A stretch of DNA of 64,000 nucleotides from Alteromonas sp. MMG017 (lineage in GTDB: Bacteria > Pseudomonadota > Gammaproteobacteria > Enterobacterales > Alteromonadaceae): positions 62,001-126,000 of the forward strand of contig NZ_JAGJDY010000001.1 in NCBI RefSeq assembly GCF_018100795.1. Direction: 5' to 3'. The position numbers and the translations under genes are program-made. The notes beneath the pieces are model-generated. The model saw only the letters and a list, made by a program, of their open reading frames with translations, did not search any database and had not been told where the DNA came from. Below, piece by piece: positions 9,493-18,843 of this stretch (positions within the stretch are counted from its first letter, which is position 1; each line of letters starts with the position of its first letter).

Positions 9493-10377
9493 ATGAATGC
9501 AGTAAAACGAAGCTTGATATCACTGCACTTTACCGTTGTTCTATTGGGCGGTACCGCACTTTTTTCACACTTAGTGCCCCTCAGTGCCAGTGATATCACG
9601 CTAATGCGCTCGGCATTTGCCTGTATCGCATTGTTCCTCTTCCTTAAGTTTTCTAGCGAAAACTTGACGCTGGCAAGCCGCAAAGATTATCTGGTAGCGA
9701 TAGGGCTAGGTATTTTGATGGCCCTTCATTGGGTAACCTACTTTGCGGCGATGCAATACTCTAGTGTTTCGGTAGGTATGATTGCGCTATTCACTTTCCC
9801 GGTGATTACCGTACTGATAGAGCCATTCTTTGAAAAAGTAAGCTTGGTATGGCAAGACATAGTATCTGCGCTAACGGTTATTGCAGGTGTATATTTTATT
9901 GTGCCTGAAACGTCGCTGGATAATGACATTACCTTAGGCGTACTTATTGGCGTAGGCTCTGCGGTGCTTTATGCGTTCAGAAACCTTATTCACCGAAAAC
10001 ACTTCAAACAATACAGTGGCGCTAAAGCCATGGCGTGGCAAACTTTAGTCATTGCTATTTTCTTGCTTCCTACTGGTAGTAATGAAATTACAGATGCCCC
10101 GATGAGTGCATGGTTAATGCTACTGTTATTAGGGACTGTCTTTACCGCGTTGCCACACGCTTTAATTGCAGCAAGTTTACGTCATTTGCGAGCAAAGACC
10201 TTTTCACTTATTGCCTGTATGCAGCCTTTCTACGGAGTTATTCTTGCCGTATTACTGTTAGACGAAAACCCCAGTGGCAGCACACTATTGGGCGGCATTC
10301 TTATTACTTCTGCCTCTATTTACGAAACGCTCAATACCCATAAACTGCATGGCAAGTCCGACAAGGACAGTGACTAA
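9493..10377 (+). CDS. EamA/DMT-family membrane transporter
   Basis: 294 residues, nearly all hydrophobic, with about ten transmembrane helices in two EamA halves. The first half includes LGILMALHWVTYFAAMQYSSVSVGMIALFTFPV in several helices, and the second ends with GVILAVLLLDENPSGSTLLGG, the typical Glu-Pro-like loop region. The family exports metabolites or amino acids; the substrate cannot be told. It starts 3 nt after psd and its TAA is followed at once by the ATG of the next gene, so psd, this gene and the glycerophosphodiesterase probably form one transcript. Confidence 0.85.
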   Translation: MNAVKRSLISLHFTVVLLGGTALFSHLVPLSASDITLMRSAFACIALFLFLKFSSENLTLASRKDYLVAIGLGILMALHWVTYFAAMQYSSVSVGMIALFTFPVITVLIEPFFEKVSLVWQDIVSALTVIAGVYFIVPETSLDNDITLGVLIGVGSAVLYAFRNLIHRKHFKQYSGAKAMAWQTLVIAIFLLPTGSNEITDAPMSAWLMLLLLGTVFTALPHALIAASLRHLRAKTFSLIACMQPFYGVILAVLLLDENPSGSTLLGGILITSASIYETLNTHKLHGKSDKDSD

Positions 10378-11067
10378 ATGCTTATTATTGCCCACAGAGG
10401 TGCGAGTACGCTTGCGCCTGAAAACACCCTTAAAGCATTCATACTAGCCTTCAAGCAACAATCAGATGGAATAGAGTTCGACACCTACCAGCATGATGAT
10501 GCCATTGTGGTTTTTCATGATAAAACCCTAGGGCGCACTACAAACGGTTCAGGGTTGTTATTACAAACCCCACTGGCAGAGTTAAAGCAGCTAGACGCCG
10601 GAGAAGGTGAAGTTATCCCTACCTTGGAAGAGGTGCTAACTACCTTGCCTGATGGAGCGCTTTGCAATATTGAAGTAAAACACTTACATAATGCCGAAAC
10701 CTGGGTGCAAGATGTAAAACAGGCCGTGAAAGATGCACGAATAAATCCGAATACGTTGCTTGTTTCTTCGTTTAATCATCATTGGTTAGCCGCGATAAGT
10801 GCATTATGGCCACAGGTGGCTATTGGCGCATTAACCGCTACCTATGCGCTTGATGCTACGCACTGCGCCCGCCAGCTTAAAGCGAAATCTATTAATATTG
10901 CATTAGATGTAGTGAATGCTGATTTTGTGAATACGGCGAAACAGGCAGGATTGGATGTGTATGTTTATACGGTGGATGAACCTGAAGATATGCTTCAATT
11001 GAAGCGGTGGGGTGTAACCGGTATTTTTACCAACGTACCCAACATAGCAAAACGAGTTCTTAATTAA
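10378..11067 (+). CDS. Glycerophosphodiester phosphodiesterase
   Basis: Cytoplasmic GDPD, 229 residues, UgpQ-like length, no signal peptide. It hydrolyses glycerophosphodiesters to glycerol 3-phosphate and an alcohol. Motifs: IIAHRGASTLAPENTL (catalytic His with the PENT motif), IEFDTYQHDD (metal-binding Glu and Asp), VVFHDKTLGRTTNG (second catalytic His) and NIEVKH (Glu, Lys). The end FTNVPN is typical. The start abuts the upstream stop. Coupling with psd suggests phospholipid turnover. Confidence 0.92.
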   Translation: MLIIAHRGASTLAPENTLKAFILAFKQQSDGIEFDTYQHDDAIVVFHDKTLGRTTNGSGLLLQTPLAELKQLDAGEGEVIPTLEEVLTTLPDGALCNIEVKHLHNAETWVQDVKQAVKDARINPNTLLVSSFNHHWLAAISALWPQVAIGALTATYALDATHCARQLKAKSINIALDVVNADFVNTAKQAGLDVYVYTVDEPEDMLQLKRWGVTGIFTNVPNIAKRVLN

Positions 11068-11132
11068 GACGCTAACACTTTGGGTTTTTGGTTTATAAGA
11101 ATTTACGTCAGAAAATTAACGTGGAATTTAAA

Positions 11133-11561
11133 CTATTCTATTTCGGTAGATAAGTGATTAGAAAATACCGTTTCTTTACAGCACTTACATTGACGACACA
11201 AACGCATGTTAATCCAATGCCCTGCCACAATAAGTAAAGCACCCACAGCAATGGTGAACGGCTCGTAGGCTTCACCAAACATATTCTTGTTCCAGTAAAT
11301 CGCACCACCGGTAAACAGTAACGCCAACGGATAATAACGACCGTGATAGCGAGTGGCCCCGCCGATAAGTGCAACCGCACCAATAATTAACGAAATAGTT
11401 AATATGGTTCGTTCAAACCAAATTTGTGCAAAAAATGAAGAACCAATAAGTGGCAACAACGGCACAACAACAGGCAGCGCTAGGCAATGCAACGCACACA
11501 AGCTCGACACCCAAATGCCAAGTCTGTCTAATTTTGTTGGATTGTCTTCTACCGGATTCAT
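11133..11561 (-). CDS. MerC-domain membrane protein, probably Zur-regulated
   Basis: 142 residues with four hydrophobic helices and the MerC signature LCALHCLALPVVVPLLP near the N-terminus. A Cys-rich tail CRQCKCCKE follows the last helix. MerC proteins were named for mercuric ion uptake, but no mer regulator, MerA, MerP or MerT is present. A near-consensus Zur operator about 110 bases upstream points to a role in zinc homeostasis instead. Convergent with the glycerophosphodiesterase. Family assignment is firm; the zinc role is inferred from the operator. Confidence 0.82.
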   Translation of the reverse strand: MNPVEDNPTKLDRLGIWVSSLCALHCLALPVVVPLLPLIGSSFFAQIWFERTILTISLIIGAVALIGGATRYHGRYYPLALLFTGGAIYWNKNMFGEAYEPFTIAVGALLIVAGHWINMRLCRQCKCCKETVFSNHLSTEIE

Positions 11562-11665
11562 TTACTGTACCTTTGTAACATCAAAAACTTTAAAACTCGT
11601 CACTGTACACGCTTTAGTTATAACAATAGCTGCACGCGCACTGTAACCGCAGAGTAACCCTGCCA

Positions 11666-11688
11666 GAGACGTTATAATATAACATTTT
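11666..11688 (-). promoter_or_regulatory. Zur-box-like operator
   Basis: The core GTTATAATATAAC (11671-11683) is a perfect inverted repeat around one base. Over 23 positions it differs at 3 from the gammaproteobacterial Zur consensus (core GTTATANTATAAC flanked by GAAAT and ATTTC). It lies upstream of the MerC-like gene. The rest of 11562-11908 shows no gene. Confidence 0.75.
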
Positions 11689-11866
11689 AAGGGGAATGCG
11701 AAACTTTCCCCTATGATATTTTCAATCTTTAACAGAACAAAATGCCATAAGTGAAGATTCAAGTTGGTAAACAACTGATTATTAATAGGTAAAATATCGA
11801 CGTGCTGATCATGGAAAAAGCAGAAAAGGAAAAAGTAGTGCTTATTGCTTCAATGAAACTAACAAG

Positions 11867-11926
11867 GGCTATTCATTAGGCGCGGAGACTATTCATTGGG
11901 CGCGGAGGCTATTCATTGGGCGCGGC
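11867..11926. repeat. 20-bp tandem repeat over the 3' end of yibQ
   Basis: Three head-to-tail copies of a 20-base unit, about ATTCATTGGGCGCGGAGGCT, with the outer copies slightly diverged. The right-hand copy contains the last codons and stop of yibQ (minus strand). The other two copies repeat the Pro-Asn-Glu-stop segment downstream. Confidence 0.85.
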
Positions 11927-12751
11927 CGCTTGAGCCTCTGACAGCGGTTTTCGATAGGCTTCTTTTGCCAAGGTGCTATTAGAGACACCATTGGAGGTAT
12001 TAGCCACTTCCTCGAAGTAGTCATTTACCGACGCCAAAGCAATTCCCTCGTTAACGAGGTTAGGCAAAGTGTGTGCTAAAAAGGTAATGGTTTCTGGATA
12101 GGGATGTGCAATAACCACAACGGTGCCATTTCGTTTAGCTAATCGTTTTGTGTATTCGAACTGCTTATTAAGTGATGCTACCGAGCGATCATTATCCAGG
12201 AACACCTGCCGGCTCGCGTTAGGCACCCCCACTCTATCTGCCACTTGTTGCGCTGTGGTATTTACACTGGTTCTACTATCGACAAAGAAAAGTCCTTGGC
12301 GCTTTATCTCTTCCATAATGGTTTGCATGGCGGGTTCTTTAACCGTAAATGCACTGCCCATGTGATTATTAACCCCCACCGCATTTGGCACACTTTTGAG
12401 TGCAGCTCTTAGCGTATGAGTAATGGCAGCAGGATACATATCGGTAGATAAACCTAAGGGGCCCATGGCTTTGCCACTGGTTGATTGCATTGGCATGTGT
12501 AACATGACCGCACGGCCTTGCTGCTCGGCTTTACGTGAAATAGTTTGTGCAAGAGGGGTTTGCGGTAAAATGGAAAAGGTAACTTCACTAGGAAGCGCAA
12601 AGGCCGCCATATCTGATTTTCGGTATCCCAGATCATCAAGAATTATAATAACGCGAGGCTTTACAGGGATAGTCGCTGACCCAGCAGCATGACTCGTAAA
12701 ACTCGTCATTATTATTAACGATAAAATACACAGACGCCAAAGCACCTTCAT
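11909..12751 (-). CDS. yibQ: Divergent polysaccharide deacetylase family protein YibQ
   Basis: 280 residues with a signal peptide (WRLCILSLIIMTSFTSHAAG). The domain carries IIILDDLGYRKSD (the Asp-Asp metal motif), HMPMQSTSGKAMGPLGLS, VGVNNHMGSAFT and VVIAHPYPETI, typical of the DUF610/YibQ branch of polysaccharide deacetylases. Probably periplasmic; the substrate is unknown, but the link to EnvC suggests envelope work. In E. coli envC and yibQ are adjacent; here a plus-strand gene lies between. The stop lies in a 20-bp tandem repeat. Confidence 0.88.
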   Translation of the reverse strand: MKVLWRLCILSLIIMTSFTSHAAGSATIPVKPRVIIILDDLGYRKSDMAAFALPSEVTFSILPQTPLAQTISRKAEQQGRAVMLHMPMQSTSGKAMGPLGLSTDMYPAAITHTLRAALKSVPNAVGVNNHMGSAFTVKEPAMQTIMEEIKRQGLFFVDSRTSVNTTAQQVADRVGVPNASRQVFLDNDRSVASLNKQFEYTKRLAKRNGTVVVIAHPYPETITFLAHTLPNLVNEGIALASVNDYFEEVANTSNGVSNSTLAKEAYRKPLSEAQAAAPNE

Positions 12752-13033
12752 CTACGTTTATTCACTTCCATTATTGATTTTATTATTTCCGCGCGCACTG
12801 CTGGTACTAACAACTAGGCTAAACCAAATAAGAGCCAAGCCAGATAAAAAGTGTTGTTGCATCTTGGTTACACTGAACCAGCATTAATGCAGCATACCAA
12901 TTTACAAAAAGGAAACAAGCACTGCTAAGCCGTTCTTAGTGTGTAAAGGTTGCGTAAAGAGTGACCAGGTCGCTCAATTTCAGCTTTAATAGTCGATAAG
13001 GTTACAACGTATACTATTTATTGTGGAGTAATT

Positions 13034-13369
13034 ATGATTTCTTCTGTAAACAGCTCAGCCATGCAAGCAGGCATGCCGCCTCGCCCTGAAGGCCAAGCAC
13101 TTAGCGATACTCAAAAAGAATCTGTAAGCGATATTTTGTCATCTTATGACCCAGAAAACTTATCAAGCGAAGATGCTGCTTCCATTGTAGAACAATTCAA
13201 AGAGGCAGGTATCGAGCCAAGTAAATCTTTGAATAGCGCGTTAAGCAGTGCAGGTTTTGAAGGTAAAAATATTGCTGAATTAGCGGGTATGGGCAAACCA
13301 CCGCCTCCTCCACCACAACAAGAAGCATCGAACTTACCAGACAATTCCACATTTTCAATAACGGTATAA
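13034..13369 (+). CDS. Small proline-tailed hypothetical protein
   Basis: 111 residues, unknown function. The N-terminal half is Ser/Met-rich and followed by acidic helices (SVSDILSSYDPENLSSED, AASIVEQFKEAGIEP). The C-terminus has a Pro6 run (GKPPPPPPQQ) and the tail NSTFSITV. There is no signal peptide or membrane segment. The start is set by GGAG 5 nt before ATG, and codon use looks like its neighbours, which supports a real gene. It sits on the opposite strand between envC and yibQ. I recall similar small proteins in Alteromonadales but no known role. Confidence 0.65.
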   Translation: MISSVNSSAMQAGMPPRPEGQALSDTQKESVSDILSSYDPENLSSEDAASIVEQFKEAGIEPSKSLNSALSSAGFEGKNIAELAGMGKPPPPPPQQEASNLPDNSTFSITV

Positions 13370-13512
13370 TCCGTTCGAGCATTGGGGTTTAACTTTTTGC
13401 ACTGGGCTTTTGAATAAGCGCTGGACTCACTTTGCGCAGCGTTTTTACCGTACATCAAAAGATGAGGTTGAATCAGTGCGATAAGTGAAACCAAGCTATT
13501 GTAGTTGCGAAA

Positions 13513-14667
13513 TCAATTAAACCAAGCGGTGGGGTTTAGCGCTTTTCCCTTATGACGTATTTCAAAATACAAATTAGGGTAATCTTGTCCGCCGCTTCTT
13601 CCTACCAAAGCAATGCTTTCACCAGAAAGAATATCGTCGCCAGCTTGTTTCAACAACGCTTGGTTGTGCCCGTAAACACTCATATAACCTTCGCCATGGT
13701 CGACAATGGCCACTAAACCAAACCCGCGAAGCCAGTCAGCATAAAGTACCTTGCCCGATGCCACGCTTTTTACCGCCTCGCCTTCAGAACCATCAATAAT
13801 AATACCTTTCCAGCGCACTTGCCCTTGCCTACGGTTGCCAAAGAGTTTACGAATGTGACCTTCAACAGGCACTAACAACTTGCCCTTTAATTTGGCTAAC
13901 CCATCAAGCGATACCTTGGCTCTAGCGGCAGCGCGCTCGGCAGCAATACGGGCGGCTTCAATAGCGTCTAGTAACGCTTTTTCATTTGCCTGCATGGTGG
14001 CAATTCGTCCGCTTTCACTGGCGATGGTTTTATTAAGTTTGGCTAACGTTTGCTTTCTATCGTCTTGGCGAGTTAACAATACCCCGCGCTGACTTTCTTG
14101 TGTCTTGCGAAGGGCGAGCAGAGATTCCGCTTTTTCAGCCAGTTCTTCGGTTACCGCTTCAAGGCGAGCTACGTTGTCTCTGAAACGAGTAATTTCTTGC
14201 TGACGGGCTTTGGCTAAATACTGATAGTACGTAATGACCCGTTCGAAATTACGGGCATCTTCTTGATAGAACAACATTTTAGCGTAGTCGTAATGCCCTG
14301 CCATAAAGGCACTTTTCAACTGACTTGAAAGTAAGGACTGTTGCTGGCGAATAGCTTCTTTTAAGCCTTCTTGCTCTTCAACAAGCGCTTCTTCTTCCGC
14401 TAACACACTATTTAATTGCTGTTTGTTTTGCGCCAAGGCTTTCGCCACTTTCGCTATTTCAAGTTCTGAGCGCTTGAGTACTTGCTCAAGTTCTTGTGCG
14501 CTAGCTTTGTTATTTTCTAAAACCTGCTGACGCGCTCTTAATTCAACTTGCAATTCTGCCAGCTTCTCTTGGCTAACATCTTGCGCAGCCGCGGTAAATG
14601 AGACTATGCCCAAGCCGAATATGGCAGCCAGAAAACATACAATTGAGCAAAAGCGTTGAGTAAACAT
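13513..14667 (-). CDS. envC: Murein hydrolase activator EnvC
   Basis: 384 residues: signal peptide (to about residue 28, FTAAAQD), a long coiled coil (about 30-250), and a C-terminal LytM/M23 domain (about 265-384). EnvC is recruited by FtsEX and activates the amidases AmiA and AmiB at division. The LytM active site is degenerate: the first metal His is absent (RWKGIIIDGSEG), and YFEIRHKG replaces the usual HFE pattern, while VYGHNQ keeps one His. This fits an activator rather than an active peptidase. Upstream of yibQ, as in E. coli, but separated by an opposite-strand gene. Confidence 0.95.
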   Translation of the reverse strand: MFTQRFCSIVCFLAAIFGLGIVSFTAAAQDVSQEKLAELQVELRARQQVLENNKASAQELEQVLKRSELEIAKVAKALAQNKQQLNSVLAEEEALVEEQEGLKEAIRQQQSLLSSQLKSAFMAGHYDYAKMLFYQEDARNFERVITYYQYLAKARQQEITRFRDNVARLEAVTEELAEKAESLLALRKTQESQRGVLLTRQDDRKQTLAKLNKTIASESGRIATMQANEKALLDAIEAARIAAERAAARAKVSLDGLAKLKGKLLVPVEGHIRKLFGNRRQGQVRWKGIIIDGSEGEAVKSVASGKVLYADWLRGFGLVAIVDHGEGYMSVYGHNQALLKQAGDDILSGESIALVGRSGGQDYPNLYFEIRHKGKALNPTAWFN

Positions 14668-14924
14668 AAAAAGGTAATAGCAGCCTTTGGCGGTGTATTG
14701 GTGGTAAAAACAGATTGCAGAATTTGCCTACAATCATGGTGATAGTTAGCGTATCAGTGTATCTGAGGGCTAGATTAAATCCCAGTGCAATTTGGTTGTA
14801 ATATCAAGCAGCTATTGTACCGCACACAATTACCATACACGCTTGTCTATTGCAGGGTGGTTTCTCGCCCGTTTTTCTATATACTTTGCACTCTTTTCAT
14901 GGTCTGTAGACAAGGTTTGAAGTA

Positions 14925-15350
14925 ATGGATCAGCTAATAGCGTTTGCCAGCGATAATATTGTACTTGCTGGTGTATGGGTTGCTTTGGTGGGCATGTTGG
15001 TGTTTAGCTACATTTCAACGTTTACCTCTTCAATCAAAGAAGTAAATACACACGAAGCCACTTTATTAATGAATAAAGACGATGCGGTTGTCTTCGATAC
15101 TCGTGCGGCTAAAGACTTTAAAGCGGGGCACATTTTAGGTGCTAAGCAAATAAAACCAGAAGAATTACGCGAGAAAAACTTCGCTAAGCTTGAAAATAGC
15201 AAAGATAAACCCATTATCGTTGTATGCGCCATGGGCAATCAAGCTCGTGGTACAGCTGGTGCGATGTCAAAAGCGGGTTTCACTAATGTGAAAGTGCTTA
15301 AAGGCGGCATGAACGCGTGGCAAAGTGCAAGTTTACCGATTTCAAAATAA
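14925..15350 (+). CDS. yibN: Membrane-anchored rhodanese-like protein
   Basis: 141 residues: one N-terminal transmembrane helix (VLAGVWVALVGMLVFSYIS) and a single rhodanese domain with the active-site loop CAMGNQARG, whose Cys can carry persulfide. It is the first gene of the conserved run yibN-grxC-secB-gpsA. The physiological sulfur acceptor is unknown. It lies 12 bases before grxC. Confidence 0.92.
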   Translation: MDQLIAFASDNIVLAGVWVALVGMLVFSYISTFTSSIKEVNTHEATLLMNKDDAVVFDTRAAKDFKAGHILGAKQIKPEELREKNFAKLENSKDKPIIVVCAMGNQARGTAGAMSKAGFTNVKVLKGGMNAWQSASLPISK

Positions 15351-15362
15351 TAGGTGATCATA

Positions 15363-15623
15363 GTGAGTAAAGTAGAGATTTACACCAAGGGCCATTGCCC
15401 ATACTGCCATCGTGCTAAAGCACTTCTCGCACAGAAAGGTGTTGAGTTTCAAGAGTACCCTATTGATGTTCAGCCAGAATTGCGTGACGTAATGATTGAG
15501 CGCGCCAATGGCGGTTGGACAGTGCCTCAAATTTTCATCGACGATAAGCACGTAGGTGGCTGTGATGAAATGATGGCACTAGAAGCACAGCAAAAACTAA
15601 ATCCTATGCTTGGGTTAGCATAA
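15363..15623 (+). CDS. grxC: Glutaredoxin 3
   Basis: 86 residues. Small thiol reductase that uses glutathione to reduce disulfides. The active site CPYC lies in YTKGHCPYCHRAKALL; the cis-Pro loop TVPQIFID and GGCDE bind glutathione. I chose GTG at 15363 (SKVEIYTK aligns with E. coli ANVEIYTK) because AGGTG lies 6 nt upstream; GTG at 15354 would add three residues. It sits between yibN and secB in the conserved order. Confidence 0.95.
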   Translation: MSKVEIYTKGHCPYCHRAKALLAQKGVEFQEYPIDVQPELRDVMIERANGGWTVPQIFIDDKHVGGCDEMMALEAQQKLNPMLGLA

Positions 15624-15684
15624 CGCGTCAGCGCGTAAGCAACGCAATACATTAAAGTAAAACGACAATTAAACAGGAAATATC

Positions 15685-16191
15685 ATGGCTGACGATAATC
15701 AGACTACCAATGGCGCCGCAGCAGGCGACCAAGCGCAAGCCCCTCAATTCAACATTCAGCGTATCTTCACTAAAGATATCTCTTTTGAATCGCCAAATGC
15801 GCCGGCTATTTTTACTAAAGAGTGGAAGCCAGAAATTAAGCTAGATATTGACACTAGCACAAACAAACTAGACGAAAATGTTTACGAAGTTGTGTTGTCA
15901 GTAACCGTTACCGCTACCCTTGGCGAAGAAACTGCCTTCTTGTGTGAAGTTCAGCAAGCCGGTATTTTTGCTATTGGCGAAATGCCAGATCAGAACAAAG
16001 CGCATACGCTAGGTTCATTCTGCCCGAACATGCTTTTCCCGTATGCTCGTGAAACGATTTCAAACCTTGTTAACCGTGGAACTTTCCCTCCACTGAACTT
16101 AGCGCCAGTTAACTTCGACGCTATCTTCGCTGCTTACGTTCAAAAGCGTGCACAGCAAGCACAAGGCGAAGCGCCTAAGATGGACGCGTAA
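15685..16191 (+). CDS. secB: Protein-export chaperone SecB
   Basis: 168 residues. Tetrameric cytosolic chaperone that keeps preproteins unfolded and hands them to SecA. Family blocks: [31 protein letters not shown] and [20 protein letters not shown]. The start is preceded by CAGGAAATATC. It is followed by gpsA after 8 bases, as in E. coli. Confidence 0.98.
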   Translation: MADDNQTTNGAAAGDQAQAPQFNIQRIFTKDISFESPNAPAIFTKEWKPEIKLDIDTSTNKLDENVYEVVLSVTVTATLGEETAFLCEVQQAGIFAIGEMPDQNKAHTLGSFCPNMLFPYARETISNLVNRGTFPPLNLAPVNFDAIFAAYVQKRAQQAQGEAPKMDA

Positions 16192-16199
16192 GCACCATT

Positions 16200-17207
16200 A
16201 TGATGAACCCGAATTCGGTTTCAGTATTAGGGGCGGGGTCGTATGGCACCGCCCTTGCTTTTTGTTTAGCCAGAAATGGTCACCCCACCTTATTGTGGGG
16301 GCGCGACGAAAAGCACGTGGAGGCACTGGCTTCAAGCAGAGAAAACGCTCGCTATTTGCCAGGCGCTACCTTTCCTGATGCGCTTAATGTAGATGCCAAT
16401 TTAGAAACGGTTATTGCCGCTAGCCAAGATATTCTTGTCGTCGTGCCAAGCCATGGCTTTGCTGCAATGCTTCAAAGCATTAAGCCTTTGTTGCAGCCTA
16501 CCCATAGAATAATCTGGGCAACCAAAGGGCTTGAACCTAAGACCGGTCGCCTACTACGAGAAGTTGCAGAAGAAATTCTGGGTACGGCGTATCCGCTAGC
16601 CGTGTTATCAGGCCCCACGTTTGCGAAAGAAATGGTGGCGGGCTTGCCTACCGCTATTTCGTTGTCATCCACAGACGAAACCTTTGCTGACGAATTTGCT
16701 GCTAAGCTGCATTGTGCGAAATCGTTTAGGGTATACAAAAACCCTGACTTCACCGGCGTACAATTAGGCGGTGCGGTGAAAAACGTGATTGCCATAGGCG
16801 CTGGGTTAGCCGATGGGTTAGGTTTTGGTGCCAATGCGCGTACGGCATTAATTACGCGTGGTCTTGCAGAGCTTACTCGCCTTGGCGTGAAGCTTGGCGC
16901 GCAGCCAGAAACCTTTATGGGCATGGCTGGCCTTGGTGACTTAGTACTAACCTGTACTGACAATCAATCACGTAATCGTCGATTTGGCTTAGCCTTAGGG
17001 CAAGGTAAATCTGTCGACACGGCGATTGAAGAAATTGGGCAAGTGGTAGAAGGCTATCGCAACACAGAAGAAGTGCATGTGTTATCGCATAAAGTAGGTG
17101 TTGAAATGCCGATTTGCGAGCAGATTTACGCGGTACTTTATCACGGTAAATCGCCCAAAGAGGCCGCATTAACCTTACTCGGTCGCGATCTCAAAAACGA
17201 AGGCTAG
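16200..17207 (+). CDS. gpsA: Glycerol-3-phosphate dehydrogenase [NAD(P)+]
   Basis: 335 residues. Makes sn-glycerol 3-phosphate for phospholipid synthesis. The N-terminal Rossmann loop is [10 protein letters not shown]. The central ATKGLEP and [10 protein letters not shown] blocks and the catalytic Lys region [17 protein letters not shown] are intact. Two adjacent ATG codons (16200 and 16203) are possible starts. Last gene of yibN-grxC-secB-gpsA, closed by a bidirectional terminator shared with trmL. Confidence 0.97.
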   Translation: MMNPNSVSVLGAGSYGTALAFCLARNGHPTLLWGRDEKHVEALASSRENARYLPGATFPDALNVDANLETVIAASQDILVVVPSHGFAAMLQSIKPLLQPTHRIIWATKGLEPKTGRLLREVAEEILGTAYPLAVLSGPTFAKEMVAGLPTAISLSSTDETFADEFAAKLHCAKSFRVYKNPDFTGVQLGGAVKNVIAIGAGLADGLGFGANARTALITRGLAELTRLGVKLGAQPETFMGMAGLGDLVLTCTDNQSRNRRFGLALGQGKSVDTAIEEIGQVVEGYRNTEEVHVLSHKVGVEMPICEQIYAVLYHGKSPKEAALTLLGRDLKNEG

Positions 17208-17227
17208 TTTGTCTTGCTAAACCGCTT

Positions 17228-17264
17228 AAAAAAACGCGCAGCTTCAAATACTGCGCGTTTTTTT
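17228..17264. terminator. Bidirectional terminator between gpsA and trmL
   Basis: AACGCGCAG / CTGCGCGTT stem with an 8-nt loop, flanked by an A-run on the left and a T-run on the right. It can therefore end transcription from both convergent genes. Confidence 0.9.
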
Positions 17265-17268
17265 ATGT

Positions 17269-17733
17269 CTAGCGTGCGCCGTCGTAACCTAACTGACGCC
17301 AGCTTTCATACACAAACACCGATACCGCATTCGATAAATTCATACTTCTGCTGTCGGGTAGCATGGGAATACGTACTCGCTGTTCAGGCGGAAGCGCATT
17401 AATCACATCGTCGGGTAAGCCTCTGGTCTCTGGCCCAAACAATAAGGCATCGCCTTTTTTATATTGTGCATCGCTGTGAAATGCTTTGCCTTTGGTAGTA
17501 CAAGCAAAGATTCGGCTCGGTTTTTCACTTTCAATGTAAGCATCTAGCGAAGCATGGCGCTTAACGTGTGCAAATTCATGGTAATCCAGCCCAGCCCTAC
17601 GTACACGCTTATCGTCCCACTCAAACCCAAGAGGCTCAATTAAATGCAACATGAAGCCGCTATTGGCGCATAGGCGGATAATATTTCCGGTATTGGGGGG
17701 AATTTCTGGCTGATAAAGTACGATGTCTAACAT
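17269..17733 (-). CDS. trmL: tRNA (cytidine(34)-2'-O)-methyltransferase
   Basis: 154 residues, a minimal SPOUT (SpoU-type) methyltransferase with a trefoil knot. It methylates the wobble ribose of tRNA-Leu isoacceptors using SAM. Motif 1 is [16 protein letters not shown]. Motif 2 is [11 protein letters not shown] and motif 3 is [19 protein letters not shown], which form the SAM-binding knot. Adjacent to the gpsA group as in E. coli (there after cysE, which is absent here). Confidence 0.96.
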   Translation of the reverse strand: MLDIVLYQPEIPPNTGNIIRLCANSGFMLHLIEPLGFEWDDKRVRRAGLDYHEFAHVKRHASLDAYIESEKPSRIFACTTKGKAFHSDAQYKKGDALLFGPETRGLPDDVINALPPEQRVRIPMLPDSRSMNLSNAVSVFVYESWRQLGYDGAR

Positions 17734-17814
17734 GCTGGCTCACTGTCGAAATGCTAAATTGCCACGATTTTAAATGGCGATAACGAATGGGCGCTCATGC
17801 CCATTCGCGCTATT

Positions 17815-18780
17815 TTACGCGCTTAGAAAATCAAATACAGTAGAAAGTGCAGCGTCACGAATATCGTCTGATTCGGTAAGTACTTCGTGATACGCCACAG
17901 GAATAATTTCTACCTCAGCATTGGGGAATTTAGCCGCCACGCGACGTTGGCGTTTATTCTCAATAATACTGTCGCCATCTGCACTTAATATTAACGAACG
18001 GGTAGTAATAGAGGCCGCATTAAGTTCAATGGTATTCATTGCGGCTTGCGCTGCACGTAACCACTCGGTTGTTACACCGCCAAGTTGAATTTGGCGTTCT
18101 TCATCATAAAGTTGACGGAATAAGCTGTAGCGACTTTTACTATGCGTAAGCTTATTTAGGGCATAAGGAAATGCAATATAAGGCGTTTGCCCGAAGAAAT
18201 AACCCGACTCACGCTTTTTCATTTTATTAATACTAAGCCCTACATTTATAAGGCTATTAGCCAACCAATTGGGTAGCGCCGGTTTGATACCAAACATGGG
18301 GGATGCAAGTACGGCTTTGTCGAACAAATTAGGGTCTTTTAATAGGGCTAGTGCGCCAATTGCGCCGCCCATAGAATGGCAAAGTAACTGCAACTCGCCC
18401 TGTTGGCGTGGAATTACAATATCATTCACGAAGGTAATTAAATCATCCACATAATCAGCGAAATCCGCCACGTATCCATGTTGAGGATCGTGAGTCATAC
18501 GGCCCGATAACCCTTGACCGCGGTGATCAAGAATGAACACTGCAAAGCCATTTTGGTACAAATCGAAAATGAGCTCTTTGTATTTTAAGTAAGACTCGAT
18601 ACGCCCAGAACTTATCACCACCGTGGATCTGGGGTTTTCAGGTATGCACCATGCGTAGCGCACATCAATGTTATCTTTACCAACAAGTTCGCCAAGGGTG
18701 ACAGAAGTTTGCCAAAAAGGATTTATTGCAGTGGCAAACGTTGAAGCTAAGTCTTGCTCTGACGTAAACGTCCAGCTCAT
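17815..18780 (-). CDS. pldB: PldB-like lysophospholipase (alpha/beta hydrolase)
   Basis: 321 residues. Serine hydrolase with the nucleophile elbow CHSMGG (Gly replaced by Cys before His), the segment LDHRGQGLSGRMTHDPQHGYV and YVDDLITF; these blocks are close to E. coli PldB (LDIRGQGRSGR, YVDDLAAF, AHSMGG). Asp in SADGDSI and His in PVAYHEVL complete a triad. It would cleave lysophospholipids or monoacylglycerols. ATG at 18780 is chosen over a longer frame for the AGGA site upstream. It lies just downstream of cpxA on the same strand, with a gap of about 60 bases. The exact substrate is uncertain. Confidence 0.75.
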   Translation of the reverse strand: MSWTFTSEQDLASTFATAINPFWQTSVTLGELVGKDNIDVRYAWCIPENPRSTVVISSGRIESYLKYKELIFDLYQNGFAVFILDHRGQGLSGRMTHDPQHGYVADFADYVDDLITFVNDIVIPRQQGELQLLCHSMGGAIGALALLKDPNLFDKAVLASPMFGIKPALPNWLANSLINVGLSINKMKKRESGYFFGQTPYIAFPYALNKLTHSKSRYSLFRQLYDEERQIQLGGVTTEWLRAAQAAMNTIELNAASITTRSLILSADGDSIIENKRQRRVAAKFPNAEVEIIPVAYHEVLTESDDIRDAALSTVFDFLSA

Positions 18781-18843
18781 AGAGGCATATCCTAATAGAA
18801 TCGTGAGGCAGTGAACGCGTGAACGCAACACGGCAATGTGGAG

